Below, piece by piece: positions 36,052-45,477 of a stretch of DNA of 64,000 nucleotides. Each line of letters starts with the position of its first letter. The stretch's first letter is position 1. The notes under the pieces were generated by a model. It saw only the letters and a program-made list of their open reading frames with translations. It was not told the DNA's origin and made no database searches. This DNA is from Pirellulales bacterium (GTDB lineage Bacteria > Planctomycetota > Planctomycetia > Pirellulales > JANQPP01), in the NCBI GenBank assembly GCA_028289405.1, contig JANQPP010000124.1:1-64000 (forward strand), read 5' to 3'. The translations under genes and the position numbers were made by a program.

Positions 36052-38607
36052 ATGTACGAACGATTTACCGACCGTGCACGCAAGGTCATGCAATTGGCCA
36101 ACCAGGAGGCACAACGCTTCAATCATGAGTACATCGGAACGGAACACGTTCTGCTGGGCCTCATCAAGGAGGGAAGCGGCGTCGCGGCTAATGTTCTCAA
36201 AAACCTGGAAATCGACCTCCGTAAGATCCGCTTGGAGGTCGAAAAGCTGGTGCAAAGCGGGCCCGACATGGTCACCATGGGCAAGCTGCCCCAGACGCCC
36301 CGGGCCAAAAAAGTCATCGAATACTCCATGGAGGAGGCGCGGAATCTCAACCACAACTATGTCGGGACCGAGCATATTCTGTTGGGCCTGTTGAGGGAGC
36401 AAGAAGGCGTGGCCGCGCAAGTCCTGATGAACTTGGGCCTCAAGCTGGAAGACGTCCGCGAGGAAGTGCTCAACCTGTTGGGACACGGGCTTGATCCTTC
36501 CGAATCGGGGGACCGCCCCAGCGGCGAGCGCGGCGGACAGGCCGAATCCTCGAAGTCCACCAAATCCAAGACGCCTGCCTTGGACAGTTTTGGCCGTGAT
36601 CTCACGGAGCTGGCTCGGCAGGGCAAGTTGGATCCCGTGATTGGCCGCCAACAGGAAATCGAACGGGCGATTCAGATCCTCTGCCGCCGTACGAAAAACA
36701 ACCCCGTGCTGCTGGGTGAAGCGGGTGTCGGCAAGACCGCCATCGTGGAAGGTTTCGCGCAACGGGTCGTCGATGGAGACGTCCCCGAGTTGCTCTTGGA
36801 CCGGCGGATTGTCGTGCTCGATCTGGCCATGATGGTCGCCGGCACCAAATATCGCGGCCAGTTCGAGGAACGCATCAAGGCGGTGATGAACGAAGTCCGC
36901 CGCGCGAAGAACACGATCCTGTTCATCGATGAATTGCACACATTGGTCGGTGCCGGCGGCGCGGAAGGCGCCATCGACGCCTCGAACGTGCTCAAGCCCG
37001 CCTTGGCACGTGGTGAAATCCAGTGCATCGGCGCCACCACGCTCGATGAGTATCGCAAGTACATCGAGAAGGACAGCGCGCTCGACCGCCGTTTCCAAAT
37101 GGTGATGGTGGAACCCACCAACAAGAGCGAGACCATCGAAATCCTCAAAGGGCTGCGGGACCGGTACGAGGCCCACCATCGCGTGCAAATCACCGATGGC
37201 GCGATCGAGTCATCGGTCGAACTCTCCAACCGCTACATCACGGGCCGCTGCCTGCCCGATAAGGCCATCGACGTGATTGACGAAGCGGGTGCCCGCGTCC
37301 GGCTGAAAGCCATGACCCGACCGCCGGATCTGAAGGAGATCGGCGAGGAAGTCGAGCAGTTGATCAAGGAGAAGGAAGAAGCGGTCGCCAATCAAGATTT
37401 CGAACGGGCCGCCCGGCTCCGCGACCAGGCCGACAAGCTCAAGAAGAAAAAGCAATCGCTGACCCGTGATTGGCGGGAACAGTCCCGCGAAGCGGATGGC
37501 GTCGTGGACGACGACGTGATCGCGGAAGTCGTTTCCAAGATGACTGGCATCCCGCTGACCCGCATGACGACCGAGGACAGCAAACGCCTCATGCAGATGG
37601 AGCAGGACCTGCATGACCGCGTGGTCAGCCAGCAGGAAGCGATCAAGGCGATTTCCAAGGCGGTCCGCCGCAGCCGTAGCGGCCTCAAGGACCCCAAACG
37701 CCCGACTGGCTGCTTCCTCTTCGCCGGCCCCACCGGCGTGGGCAAGACCTTGCTGGCCAAAGCGCTGGCCCAGTTCATGTTCGGGGACGAGGATGCCCTC
37801 ATCCAAATCGACATGAGCGAATATATGGAGAAGCACAACGTGAGCCGCTTGATCGGCGCTCCTCCCGGCTATGTCGGTTTCGAGGAAGGGGGCCAGCTCA
37901 CCGAAAAGATTCGCCGCCGGCCCTACGCCGTCGTGCTGCTGGACGAAATCGAGAAGGCCCACCCCGATGTGTTCAACATGCTGCTTCAGGTCATGGAAGA
38001 AGGCCGCTTGACCGACAGCTTCGGCCGAAATGTCGATTTCCGCAACGCGATCTTGATCATGACCACCAACGCCGGTGCCGAGGCGATCAAGAACGAATCC
38101 GCTTTCGGCTTCCAGAAGCCGGACGACGATTCCTCGTATGAAAACATGCGGGCACGCGTCAACGAGCGGATCGAAAAGGTCTTCCGGCCCGAGTTCATTA
38201 ACCGGCTGGATGAGCTGATCGTCTTCCGCCACCTCACCACCGAGGATCTCAAGAGCGTGGTCGATATGGAGCTCAGCAAAGTCCGCGAGCGGCTATCCGA
38301 GCGTGGCTTGCAGCTTGAACTGACCGACGAAGCCAAGAGCTTCGTGGTGAAGAAGGGTTCGAATACCGATTTCGGTGCCCGGCCGTTGCGGCGTGCCATC
38401 GAAAACTTCGTGGAAGATCCCCTCTCCGAGGAACTGCTCAAGGGCGAGTTCGCCGGACAGGACACGATCACGGTAGACATCAAGGAAGTCGCCGGCAAGA
38501 AGCAGTTGCACTTCGAGGGCTCCACGACGAATCCCGAGCCGGAGACGGCCGGCACGGCGGTGGGAGACGACGGAGGGGCTGGCGAATCGTCGGGCGAAGG
38601 GGAATAA
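36052..38607 (+). CDS. clpC: ClpC-type AAA+ protease ATPase
   Basis: An 851-residue protein from the ATG at 36052, preceded by GAGGGGAG. Domain order is standard: two N-terminal Clp repeats ([20 protein letters not shown]..., then [25 protein letters not shown]); a first AAA+ module with Walker [10 protein letters not shown] and Walker B ILFIDELH; a middle UVR-type coiled coil ([21 protein letters not shown]); a second AAA+ module with [12 protein letters not shown] and [16 protein letters not shown]; and a C-terminal D2 domain. The UVR-like segment marks ClpC and distinguishes it from ClpA/ClpB. It unfolds proteins for ClpP; clpP is not in the window. A strong terminator follows. Confidence 0.96.
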   Translation: MYERFTDRARKVMQLANQEAQRFNHEYIGTEHVLLGLIKEGSGVAANVLKNLEIDLRKIRLEVEKLVQSGPDMVTMGKLPQTPRAKKVIEYSMEEARNLNHNYVGTEHILLGLLREQEGVAAQVLMNLGLKLEDVREEVLNLLGHGLDPSESGDRPSGERGGQAESSKSTKSKTPALDSFGRDLTELARQGKLDPVIGRQQEIERAIQILCRRTKNNPVLLGEAGVGKTAIVEGFAQRVVDGDVPELLLDRRIVVLDLAMMVAGTKYRGQFEERIKAVMNEVRRAKNTILFIDELHTLVGAGGAEGAIDASNVLKPALARGEIQCIGATTLDEYRKYIEKDSALDRRFQMVMVEPTNKSETIEILKGLRDRYEAHHRVQITDGAIESSVELSNRYITGRCLPDKAIDVIDEAGARVRLKAMTRPPDLKEIGEEVEQLIKEKEEAVANQDFERAARLRDQADKLKKKKQSLTRDWREQSREADGVVDDDVIAEVVSKMTGIPLTRMTTEDSKRLMQMEQDLHDRVVSQQEAIKAISKAVRRSRSGLKDPKRPTGCFLFAGPTGVGKTLLAKALAQFMFGDEDALIQIDMSEYMEKHNVSRLIGAPPGYVGFEEGGQLTEKIRRRPYAVVLLDEIEKAHPDVFNMLLQVMEEGRLTDSFGRNVDFRNAILIMTTNAGAEAIKNESAFGFQKPDDDSSYENMRARVNERIEKVFRPEFINRLDELIVFRHLTTEDLKSVVDMELSKVRERLSERGLQLELTDEAKSFVVKKGSNTDFGARPLRRAIENFVEDPLSEELLKGEFAGQDTITVDIKEVAGKKQLHFEGSTTNPEPETAGTAVGDDGGAGESSGEGE

Positions 38608-38647
38608 TCGCCCTTACGCCCCGCACGGCCCAACCGATTTCACAGGC

Positions 38648-38677
38648 AAAGGCCGGGAGCCCTTCCCGGCCTTTTGT
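38648..38677 (+). terminator. Rho-independent terminator of clpC
   Basis: AAAGGCCGGGA and TCCCGGCCTTT form a perfect 11-base GC-rich stem with a 5-base loop, ending in TTTTGT, 41 bases after the clpC stop. Confidence 0.92.
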
Positions 38678-38730
38678 CGTGGGTGGGGGGGCCGTGTGCC
38701 AATTCCCACAGCCTGACAGGAGATGCCCTC

Positions 38731-39063
38731 ATGCCCAGCTCGCTTCCCCGCGCGAACAACTATCTCTTGAACACGCCGCACGGCATCGCCTTGGGCTCCA
38801 GCTTCAAGTGGTCCGGCGGCCAATATTGCGCGATCCACACCGACCGGGGCCTCATCGGTTGCGGCATCTACGATGTGGACGTGGCCGGCGAATTCGGCCA
38901 GATCGTGGCTATCGCCAAGGGGACCCCGGAAAAGCCGCTCTGCGAACCGGAAGACCTCTACGAGGCGAAAATCGTGGGCGTCAGCAAACCGGGCGAAGCC
39001 GCCGGCATCCAAATCGGCATGACCGGCCTCGACGCGCTCAAGGTTTTGCTAGCCGAGAATTGA
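38731..39063 (+). CDS. DUF1805 (YunC-like) small protein
   Basis: A 110-residue protein from the ATG at 38731, with CAGGAG 8 bases upstream. The sequence NYLLNTPHGIALGSSFKWSGGQYCAIHTDRGLIGCGIYDVDVAGEFGQIVAIAKG matches the DUF1805 family (Bacillus YunC), small cytoplasmic proteins of unknown function. The KGTPEKPLCEPEDLYEAKIVGVSKPGEAAGI tail is also family-like. It sits between the clpC terminator and the TIR gene, on the plus strand, and appears to be monocistronic. Confidence 0.8.
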   Translation: MPSSLPRANNYLLNTPHGIALGSSFKWSGGQYCAIHTDRGLIGCGIYDVDVAGEFGQIVAIAKGTPEKPLCEPEDLYEAKIVGVSKPGEAAGIQIGMTGLDALKVLLAEN

Positions 39064-39187
39064 TGGCGGCCTGCGCGAAACCTTCGGACGGCAAATGTGC
39101 ACGCCGTGCGTTACGTCTCAACGGTGTATTTTTACCACACGGAGTAAGCGGGAGGCCAATTCTCGGTAGTGGATTTTTTGGTCCCAG

Positions 39188-40090
39188 TTATGCGGGCATT
39201 TCATCGGATTCCACTTGCATCGTTGGGAGTCGGAGGAATTCCAATCCCGGACGGGTTAATTCGTAAATGCTTATGCGGTCTTCATCCACCATCCGTCCGT
39301 CTCGTCTTTCGATCAATCCCATAAGTACAAGCTTTGCTAAAGCCCATCGCACTAGATCATCAATTCCACTTGCTGGCCACGGAATTGGAGTTCGGCTAGA
39401 TTCGGGGCTGAATCGTTTCCATAAGATGAACGTGATTGAATATTGTTCTGCAGAAAGCGCCAATTCTTCAGCGCAAATTATCAACAGTTGCCTGAGTGTA
39501 ATGACGGTACCAAATAAATCGAGTGTAGATTGTTCAAGTTCTAATAGCACCTTGTCAAAGTCAATCGACTGTTGGATCCGGAGCGAATTCAATTCCTGGT
39601 CTTTTTCCAAAAGCGCGTTCTTCAACTCGAGGAGTTCGATTCGCGATTTGTTTTTCATTGAATTGGCGGCTCGGCGTGCCATGGACTCCCATGCAAGAGC
39701 AACGATTTCCAGAAGCCTTTGGTGATAGTTTTCATTTGAAATCGCGGGTATCCGCCGTGAACGCAAATCTAGGCTTAGCGAGTTACGAGTAGCGTCGGTG
39801 TCACAAAAAAGCGCAAGAAAGCCGCCACGGCTGTCCATTTCTCTCACGAAAGCTGCGTCAAGCTCTTCCCTTACCCAACGCGAGTTCACGGAATTCTTCG
39901 TGAGGTAGACGAAAAAGAGATCGCAAACCGGAATAGCCTCTTCGAATATTTTCGTTCGCAGAGAAGCACCGGAGGGGATTTCCCAATCGTCGTACCAAAC
40001 GTCCACACGGGCCGGGCGGAGATCGCTGGCAAGCTTCTCAACAAACTCCAAATCAAGTTTCGAATGACAAAGAAAAACCTTTGGCTTCAT
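39188..40090 (-). CDS. TIR-domain protein with C-terminal winged-helix-like region
   Basis: A 300-residue protein. Residues 1-125 are a bacterial TIR domain: KVFLCHSKLDLEFVEKLASDL (first strand and helix), VDVWYDDWEIPSGASLRTKIFEEA (BB loop) and NSVNSRWVREELDAAF, where Trp72-x3-Glu76 keeps the catalytic glutamate of NAD-cleaving TIRs. A long charged helix (about 145-185: SRIELLELKNALLEKDQELNSL) is probably a coiled coil, and the last 90 residues look like a winged helix (DDLVRWALAKLVLMGLIERRDGRM...YELTRPGLEFL). Base composition is lower in GC than neighbouring genes, consistent with transfer. Bacterial TIRs are often immune effectors; no partner gene is adjacent, so a defence role is inferred from the domain only. 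Confidence 0.85.
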   Translation of the reverse strand: MKPKVFLCHSKLDLEFVEKLASDLRPARVDVWYDDWEIPSGASLRTKIFEEAIPVCDLFFVYLTKNSVNSRWVREELDAAFVREMDSRGGFLALFCDTDATRNSLSLDLRSRRIPAISNENYHQRLLEIVALAWESMARRAANSMKNKSRIELLELKNALLEKDQELNSLRIQQSIDFDKVLLELEQSTLDLFGTVITLRQLLIICAEELALSAEQYSITFILWKRFSPESSRTPIPWPASGIDDLVRWALAKLVLMGLIERRDGRMVDEDRISIYELTRPGLEFLRLPTMQVESDEMPA

Positions 40091-40183
40091 GCTGCCATCT
40101 CGTCAGACATCGATTCAATTTCTATTCTGTTGTGAGTTATCACGGCAATTGAATTCCGATCATATCACCCTCGTCTTTTTTGA

Positions 40184-42322
40184 CTACTCCCCCACATTCA
40201 CCGGATAGACCCGCCCGGGGTGCGTGCCTTGCGGCGGCAGCGGGGGGAGGAGCACGCCGGTGGCGACGAGCTGTTCGAAGATCTCCGGCTGTACGAAGTC
40301 GGTGAAGCCGTAATTGCCTGGCGAGCGGTAACGGGCAATCTCCCCCCAATGCACGTAGACGTGCGAGATCTTCCGCGCTTTCAAATCGGCCAATACTTCC
40401 TCGGGCGTGCGGTCCAACACGATCTGCTCGAAGATGCAGTCGTCGAAGACCGTGTTGTAAATGGTTCCCACGCGGAGATCGAAGGCTTGCGCGTCCCCCA
40501 CCAGCAGCGCGTGCCAACCGTCGGGCACATGCTCGTTGAGATAAGCGTGCCAGGGATCGAGGCGGTCCGGGTCGTGGCGCAGCTGGTCCAGCCCGGCGAA
40601 GTAGCGGTTATCCGCCACCACCCCGCTGGAAAGGAGCAGGAAGTTGAACAGCAGCGTGAAGCCCAGCAAGCCCCGCGTGACCCACCGCCAAAGTGCCGAG
40701 GGATCCCACGCCGCGCCCGCACCGGCAAGTAGTGCCACCGCCGGTAGCAGCGGCACCAGGAAGCGGTCGATGCGGTGCGTGAACAGCCACCACGTGACGA
40801 AGACGTACGCCAAGAGTCCCGCTAGCAGGCGGATTCCCTGCCTGTGCCGCAGTGCGAGGCATCCTACCGCCGCCCAAGGCACCAAGAGCGGGCCGAGCCA
40901 GGGGCTGGTGAGCAGCACCGCTTTGGCCCGCTGGAAGAGGTCCCATGCCGCATGGTTGGGAGGGCGATGCGCCTGCCGCCACTGCTGGGCTTTTTCCGGG
41001 GTGCGCGTTTCCCCTCCGAAGAAGGAATACGCGATTGGGTACACGGGATTGCCCGCGAGGACAGTATTCTTGGCCAGCCAGGGCCCCGCCGTGAGCGCGA
41101 CGCCCAACAGGAACACGCCCGCCCGCCGCGCGAGCCCCGCTTGTCCCGCCGAGCCGAGCACGACCAACAGGGGCAGCACCACGAAGACCGCCGCCGGATA
41201 TTTGCAAGCCAGGGCACTTCCCGCGAAAAACCCGGCCCACAGCAAACCGGCAGGTGACGAGATCTCGTTTTGCTCGTCCTTTGGCAGCGAGATTGCCGTG
41301 GCGAACACGGCCAGCGTGCCGTAAAAACCCCACCAGACCTCGACCAGCCCATTCATGGAGACTAGGCCCACCCAAGGCGTGGAGAGGAACAGCAGCGCGG
41401 CAACGATGCCCGCGCCCGGCGAGAAGAATCTTCGGCCTGCCGCGAACAAAGCCAGCGCGGTCCAAAGGGCCGCCAGGCTGATCAGCGCCTTGCCCGCGAG
41501 TGCCCCTTGCCACCAGTCCCCCAAGAGGGCCATGGCGGGAATGGCCAGCACTTCCGCCCCCAGCGGCATGTTGCCGTAAATATTGTGCGGCAGAAAATTG
41601 ATCCGTCCCGCGAGAAACCACTCCTTGGGGACTTGCAGGTGATATTCACGGACGTCGAATTCTAGCGGTGGCAGCAGTCCGCCCAAGAGAAAAATGAGCG
41701 CGAAGGGAAGCAGCACGGCCAGCCAGCCCCAGTGCCAACCCGAAGTGTCGTGGGAAACAGCCACTTCGCTTTGGGGAAAATCCCGCTTGGAAAACAGCAT
41801 TGTCCGCACGATCTCCGCCATGACTACGACCACGCCGGGAATGAGGAATAGCCAGCGCGATTGCAATCCTCCCGCCAGCCCTACCAGGAGCGTGTAGGTG
41901 GAGAAAAGACTCAAGCCCGCGCCAAGGGCGAAGATGGTCCGTTCGAGAGGGGCCAAGCGTCCTGCCCATCCAGTCGTATGCAATGCCAAGCTTCCGGCTG
42001 AAAAAGCTGCCGCCAGCAGAAATGCCAGCGTGAGCAGCAGTGGCAGCCGGTCGAGGATCTGGAACTGGGGCGGATCGCCAAACCAGCCAGCGATGACCTG
42101 ATCGGGAACCCAGAGCAGGTTCAAGTGATAGGCCCGGGTGAGCGTTTCTCCTGTCCGAGGATCCGCCGGCAGCGAGGACAATTCGACTTGATAGAACGCC
42201 ACCACGTAACCCAGCGTGACGACCGTCGCCACCACCGCCAGCAAGCCGCTTAGTGCGGCGGTGGAGGGGGCTGGAGCCGGAGCGGGGTCTGGTTTGGCGG
42301 GCGGAGGTCGGCGGCGTTTCAA
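40184..42322 (-). CDS. GT39-like polytopic membrane protein (glycosyltransferase C superfamily)
   Basis: A 712-residue protein with roughly a dozen membrane helices. The periplasmic loop after the first helices has the acidic pair in LLPPLEFDVREYHLQVPKEWF, the location where ArnT/PMT-type GT-C enzymes hold their catalytic Asp/Glu. Later features include the polar SSVNGLVEVWWGFYGTL-like helix and GLACKYPAAVFVVLPL. The C-terminal 130 residues are soluble (YLNEHVPDGWHALLVGDAQAFDLRVG), a periplasmic domain typical of the family. Such enzymes transfer sugars from polyprenyl-phosphate to protein or lipid. The acceptor is unknown. N-terminal proline-rich tail; flanked by unrelated genes. Confidence 0.8.
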   Translation of the reverse strand: MKRRRPPPAKPDPAPAPAPSTAALSGLLAVVATVVTLGYVVAFYQVELSSLPADPRTGETLTRAYHLNLLWVPDQVIAGWFGDPPQFQILDRLPLLLTLAFLLAAAFSAGSLALHTTGWAGRLAPLERTIFALGAGLSLFSTYTLLVGLAGGLQSRWLFLIPGVVVVMAEIVRTMLFSKRDFPQSEVAVSHDTSGWHWGWLAVLLPFALIFLLGGLLPPLEFDVREYHLQVPKEWFLAGRINFLPHNIYGNMPLGAEVLAIPAMALLGDWWQGALAGKALISLAALWTALALFAAGRRFFSPGAGIVAALLFLSTPWVGLVSMNGLVEVWWGFYGTLAVFATAISLPKDEQNEISSPAGLLWAGFFAGSALACKYPAAVFVVLPLLVVLGSAGQAGLARRAGVFLLGVALTAGPWLAKNTVLAGNPVYPIAYSFFGGETRTPEKAQQWRQAHRPPNHAAWDLFQRAKAVLLTSPWLGPLLVPWAAVGCLALRHRQGIRLLAGLLAYVFVTWWLFTHRIDRFLVPLLPAVALLAGAGAAWDPSALWRWVTRGLLGFTLLFNFLLLSSGVVADNRYFAGLDQLRHDPDRLDPWHAYLNEHVPDGWHALLVGDAQAFDLRVGTIYNTVFDDCIFEQIVLDRTPEEVLADLKARKISHVYVHWGEIARYRSPGNYGFTDFVQPEIFEQLVATGVLLPPLPPQGTHPGRVYPVNVGE

Positions 42323-42508
42323 GGCGATTTTTTCAGGGAAATACTGGAATAGGGCGAAGCGGGCTTTTTGTTGCCCTCGATTTCATGAGGTATGATAGCG
42401 GGGATTTTCCATTCCCGCTGTCCAGGAAGCGTGCGCGGCACGCCAGCCATGTCTCGGTAATCGCCGGCTGCGGCTGGAACTTTTTTTCACCTCGGGATCT
42501 GCATTTTC

Positions 42509-43534
42509 ATGACGACTTCCGCGCCACCGCTGCGAGGCATCTTCACCCCCAATATCGTCCCCCTGGATGATCGGGGCAACATCCACGAAGAAGAGCTGCG
42601 GAAGTACACCTCCTGGCTCATTGAAAAAGGGGTGCACGGGCTGTATCCCAACGGTTCGACGGGGGAATTTACCCGCTTCACGCCCGAGGAGCGGCGGCGG
42701 ATCGTGGCGATCATGGCGGACGAAACGGCGGGCCGCGTGCCGATTCTCGCTGGGGCCGCCGAGGCGAATGTCCACGAGACGCTCTCCGCTTGCGAGTATT
42801 ATCACTCGCTGGGCGTGCGGGCCGTGGCGATCGTTTCGCCCTACTATTACCGGCTGAGCCCCGCGAGCGTGTACGCCTATTTCAAGGAGATTGGCGACCA
42901 TACGCCGATCGACGTCACGCTCTACAACATCCCCATGTTCGCCTCTCCGATCGACGTGCCGACCGTGCAGCGGCTCAGCGAGGAATGCCCCCGAATTGTC
43001 GCCATCAAGGACAGCTCCGGCGATTTGCCGCACATGATGCGGATGATTCAGGCGGTGCGGCCCAACCGCCCGGATTTCAGCTTCCTCACCGGCTGGGACG
43101 CGGCGATTTTGCCGATGCTGGTCATCGGTTGCGACGGAGGAACCAACGCCACCAGCGGCATCGTGCCGGAACTGACGCGAAAGCTCTACGACCTGTCCGC
43201 CTCCGGGGAAACCGAACAGGCCCGCGAACTGCAATACCGCTTGCTACGGCTGTTCGACGTCATGCTCTATTCGGCCGATTTTCCGGAGGGCTTTCGGGCG
43301 GCGCTGCGGCTGCGCGGTTTCGAGCCGGGATCGGGCCGGCAGCCGCTCTCTTCGGGGCAGCAGGTGGAGATCGAATCGATTCGCGACACGCTGGCCTGCC
43401 TCCTCGCGGAGGAGGGCTACGCCGACGAGCCGATCGGCGGCTGTCCCACGTGGAGCCAGCGCGTGGACGTGGAGGAGGTGAGCCGGGTCGTGCAAGGCGT
43501 GCTGGCGGAATTGGGCCGGCGCGGCCTGGCGTGA
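42509..43534 (+). CDS. DapA/NAL-family aldolase (dihydrodipicolinate synthase-like)
   Basis: A 341-residue class I aldolase. [44 protein letters not shown] is the usual N-terminus, with NGSTGE being the conserved substrate-carboxylate loop. YNIPMFASP is the catalytic-Tyr loop, and the Schiff-base lysine is in VAIKDSSGD. It is about 45 residues longer than typical DapA at the C-terminus ([26 protein letters not shown]). Relatives include dihydrodipicolinate synthase, N-acetylneuraminate lyase and keto-deoxy sugar aldolases; the extension and lack of lysine-pathway neighbours argue against a firm DapA call. Family is certain, substrate is not. Confidence 0.88.
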   Translation: MTTSAPPLRGIFTPNIVPLDDRGNIHEEELRKYTSWLIEKGVHGLYPNGSTGEFTRFTPEERRRIVAIMADETAGRVPILAGAAEANVHETLSACEYYHSLGVRAVAIVSPYYYRLSPASVYAYFKEIGDHTPIDVTLYNIPMFASPIDVPTVQRLSEECPRIVAIKDSSGDLPHMMRMIQAVRPNRPDFSFLTGWDAAILPMLVIGCDGGTNATSGIVPELTRKLYDLSASGETEQARELQYRLLRLFDVMLYSADFPEGFRAALRLRGFEPGSGRQPLSSGQQVEIESIRDTLACLLAEEGYADEPIGGCPTWSQRVDVEEVSRVVQGVLAELGRRGLA

Positions 43535-43574
43535 GTTGCCGAACTGGGTTCCGCTACGGCCTTCCGCAATCGGC

Positions 43575-43904
43575 TCAAGCCTTGGCCTGGTCGATCGCTT
43601 CTTGATACACGCTCTTGGGCTTGACCCCCACGAAGCGGGTCACTTCCTGGCCGCCTTTGAACAATACCAGGGTGGGAATGCTGCTCACGCCGTAGTTTTG
43701 AGCCGCATTGGGGCTGTCGTCGACGTTGACCTTGGCTACTTTCGCGGAACCGGCGTTTTCGCCCGCTAACTCCTCCACCACCGGGGCGATCATGCGGCAA
43801 GGCCCGCACCAGGGGGCCCAAAAGTCCACAAGAACGGGTTCATTGGACTGAAGCACGGTCTGTTCGAAATCATTATCCGTTACTTCATGCACGTTTTCAG
43901 CCAC
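43575..43904 (-). CDS. trxA: Thioredoxin
   Basis: A 109-residue thioredoxin from a GTG start with AAGGAGA at a spacing of 6. Active site [14 protein letters not shown] with the redox CGPC, then the cis-Pro in [13 protein letters not shown]. The gene is open far upstream in the same frame but without homology, so the GTG is chosen. Length is typical. It reduces cytoplasmic disulfides with electrons from thioredoxin reductase. It is leftward, downstream of the flavin-dependent gene with a gap of about 134 bases, and may belong to the same transcript. Confidence 0.95.
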   Translation of the reverse strand: MAENVHEVTDNDFEQTVLQSNEPVLVDFWAPWCGPCRMIAPVVEELAGENAGSAKVAKVNVDDSPNAAQNYGVSSIPTLVLFKGGQEVTRFVGVKPKSVYQEAIDQAKA

Positions 43905-44038
43905 GGGAAATCTCCTTCGGTCGTTTCGGTGATTTATGTGGGAAATGGACTCGGGGATAGGGAACGCCGCGAACGCGGCTGTTGGATTATTAGGGCGCGG
44001 GCAAGAATCGTCAACGAGCGGACGCGGTTCGGTCGCCG

Positions 44039-45298
44039 TCAACTGCCGGCGTTTTGCAGGCTTTCCGCGCGGACTTGGCGGCGCATCGCTTCGAGCGGCT
44101 CCACGATCTCGTCCACGTGAGGATCGAAGAGCTTGCCCACGAGCAGGTCCACGAGATGGCCCGACAAGTGCGGATTTTCGCGTACGAACCGGCCAAAACT
44201 CACTCCCTCGTAAAAGGTATAGACGAGCCGTTTCATGCGTTCCATGCCTTGGAGGAACTCGTGGCCCCATTGCCCCAGCCGGTCCCCACCGACGTCACCC
44301 GCTTGGAGCCCAGCCACGACCGCGTCGGCCGCCATTTCTCCCGACTTGAGGGCCAGAAACACGCCCGAGGAATAGATCGGGTCGAGAAATCCAAAGGCAT
44401 CGCCCACGAGCACCCAGCCATCGCCTGCGAGCTGCTTGGCGTAGTAGGAGAAGTCCTTGGTGGTCATGAAACCGGTCACGCGTCGGCCCGATTCCAGACG
44501 CTTCTTGACCGCCGGGCAACGCTCAACCTCTTGATAGAAGATCTCCTCCGGCGGCCCGCGATCCGACTGGAACAGTTCCTCGAACGAGGAGACGACGCCC
44601 ACGCTGACCTTGTCATCATGCAAGGGGATATACCAGAACCAGCCTTTCTTGCCTTGCGTCGAGAGGACTAGCGTGGCCCCCTCGTTACGGCCCGAGTCAC
44701 GTTGCGCGCCTTCGTAGTAGGTCCAAATCGAACCCTTCTTGAGGATCGGATCGGGCTCCCGCAGCTTGAGCCGATGGGCAATCAGGGAAGACTGCCCGCT
44801 GGCATCAATCACGACGCGGGCTGAAATCTCCTCTTTGGTGCCGTCCGCGTCTTGTACTTTGACGCCCACAGCCTGCTCGCCCTCGAACAGGACTTCCAGC
44901 ACGCGGGTCCCTTGACGGACATCGACGCCATGGCGGCTGGCGTTTTCCAATAGCATCCGGTCGAAATCGCTCCGCACCACCTGCCAAGTGCGGGAAGATT
45001 CATGCGGGTTGTGATCGTCGAAATAAAAGGGCTGTGATTCCTTCCCTTCTTCGTTGACGAATTGGACGCTGAGCTTCTTTTGATACGGACTGGATTTAAG
45101 CTGGTCGAGCACGCCCAGCCGGCGAAAAGTGTGGTAGGTTTCCGGCATCAGCGATTCGCCGATGTGAAAGCGAGGGAACTGCTCCCGCTCGAATAGCCGG
45201 ACCTGATATCCGGCATCCGCGACCAAGGTAGCCGCCGTGGCTCCCGCCGGTCCTCCCCCGATCACGGCTACGTCCACCACTTTGCTTTCGTCGATCAT
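44039..45298 (-). CDS. FAD-dependent flavin halogenase/monooxygenase-like oxidoreductase
   Basis: About 419 residues from the ATG at 45298. The N-terminus has the FAD-binding [27 protein letters not shown], and [18 protein letters not shown] follows, the GESLxP pattern of flavin-dependent halogenases. [18 protein letters not shown] fits the WxWxIP motif used to separate halogenases from ordinary monooxygenases, and [23 protein letters not shown] matches the FLDPxxSSGV block shared with CmlS-like enzymes. The family also contains geranylgeranyl-reductase-like members, so halogenation is a suggestion. Chloride-dependent activity has not been shown for this group, and the catalytic Lys is not identified with certainty. 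It precedes trxA. Confidence 0.8.
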   Translation of the reverse strand: MIDESKVVDVAVIGGGPAGATAATLVADAGYQVRLFEREQFPRFHIGESLMPETYHTFRRLGVLDQLKSSPYQKKLSVQFVNEEGKESQPFYFDDHNPHESSRTWQVVRSDFDRMLLENASRHGVDVRQGTRVLEVLFEGEQAVGVKVQDADGTKEEISARVVIDASGQSSLIAHRLKLREPDPILKKGSIWTYYEGAQRDSGRNEGATLVLSTQGKKGWFWYIPLHDDKVSVGVVSSFEELFQSDRGPPEEIFYQEVERCPAVKKRLESGRRVTGFMTTKDFSYYAKQLAGDGWVLVGDAFGFLDPIYSSGVFLALKSGEMAADAVVAGLQAGDVGGDRLGQWGHEFLQGMERMKRLVYTFYEGVSFGRFVRENPHLSGHLVDLLVGKLFDPHVDEIVEPLEAMRRQVRAESLQNAGS

Positions 45299-45477
45299 GT
45301 TGGTTTCCTGACAGGAACGTCGGTCTTTCGATGGGAACTGGTTGCAGCCTGAAGCGCTGGTCACCGCAGGAATTCGCCGCATCCAATTTGGGTATTATTG
45401 CCCGATACGTGGCCGCAACCAAGCTTTCACCCGGGCAAACCACGGCAGGATTCGCGGCAATTCCGGATGGAGGGCTG

